Source: JAICMB01 sp035295125 (lineage in GTDB: Bacteria; Acidobacteriota; Terriglobia; Bryobacterales; Bryobacteraceae). Taken from it: a stretch of 7,805 bases of DNA. A program made the position numbers and the translations under genes. Shown one piece after another: positions 7,766 through 7,805 of the stretch (positions are counted from its first letter, which is position 1; each line of letters opens with the position of its first letter). The stretch spans positions 1-7,805 of the forward strand of contig DATGJP010000024.1 of assembly GCA_035295125.1 (NCBI GenBank). The letters are read 5' to 3'. Below the pieces are notes generated by a model. That model saw nothing but the letters and a program-made list of their open reading frames with translations, ran no database searches and had not been told where the DNA came from.

Positions 7766-7792
7766 GGTCGGAATTTTATCAAAAATCCGACC
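7766..7792 (-). promoter_or_regulatory. 27-bp palindrome upstream of the receptor, candidate operator and promoter region
   Basis: The ends GGTCGGA and TCCGACC are perfect 7-bp inverted repeats around an A/T-rich centre whose TTTT and AAAA also pair with one bulge. On the minus strand the centre contains TAAAAT (7778-7773), a five-of-six match to a sigma-70 -10 box, but no good -35 lies at the expected distance. A separate TTGACT (7756-7751) is -35-like but lacks a good -10. A dyad over a -10-like box would suit a repressor site. No T-run follows on either strand, so a terminator is unlikely. Confidence 0.4.
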
Positions 7793-7805
7793 CGCGTGCT
7801 GGGCG

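Noticed and set aside
7766..7792. Rho-independent terminator of a gene beyond the right edge
   Set aside because: The stem has an A/T-rich centre and neither strand has a T-run after the outer arm; an operator-like dyad is more plausible.

Overview
The window is a single-strand gene block. All four recognisable genes lie on the minus strand, and transcription runs from the right edge toward position 1. The gene content suggests Acidobacteriota, of the Bryobacterales/'Candidatus Solibacter' kind: a large carboxypeptidase-regulatory-domain (Oar-like) TonB-dependent receptor, a Tat-exported heparinase II/III-type lyase, and an exported-type amidohydrolase. This placement is inferred from protein style, not from a marker gene. 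Nothing convincing is encoded on the plus strand.

Layout in transcription order: (1) a 133-nt leader at the right edge with three inverted repeats, one of which puts a Shine-Dalgarno-like GGGG in the loop of a hairpin abutting the start codon; (2) an intact Oar-like outer-membrane receptor of 1253 aa (7672-3911); (3) after only 19 nt, a heparinase II/III family polysaccharide lyase (3891-1968) whose frame is broken once near 2766 and reads as one 640-aa protein if one base is removed; (4) after 74 nt, an intact 320-aa quinone-oxidoreductase-type MDR dehydrogenase (1893-931); (5) after 80 nt, an amidohydrolase (850 to beyond position 1) that carries three separate lesions and runs off the window.

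The receptor and lyase would form a minimal outer-membrane-uptake plus exported-depolymerase unit for a uronic-acid-containing or similar polymer. The dehydrogenase and amidohydrolase look like passengers of the same transcription unit, with no proven link to that pathway.

The most notable observation is the decay of the amidohydrolase. Its signal peptide is separated from its body by a perfect 4-bp tandem duplication. The second His of its HxH metal motif is Arg. A 20-bp sequence is tandemly repeated within the coding region, shifting the frame, and the conserved C-terminal part resumes in another frame right after the repeat. An ordinary ORF call would miss both the signal peptide and the downstream continuation. 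I found no clear new biological system; the regulatory leader and the duplication-driven gene decay are what deserve a second look.
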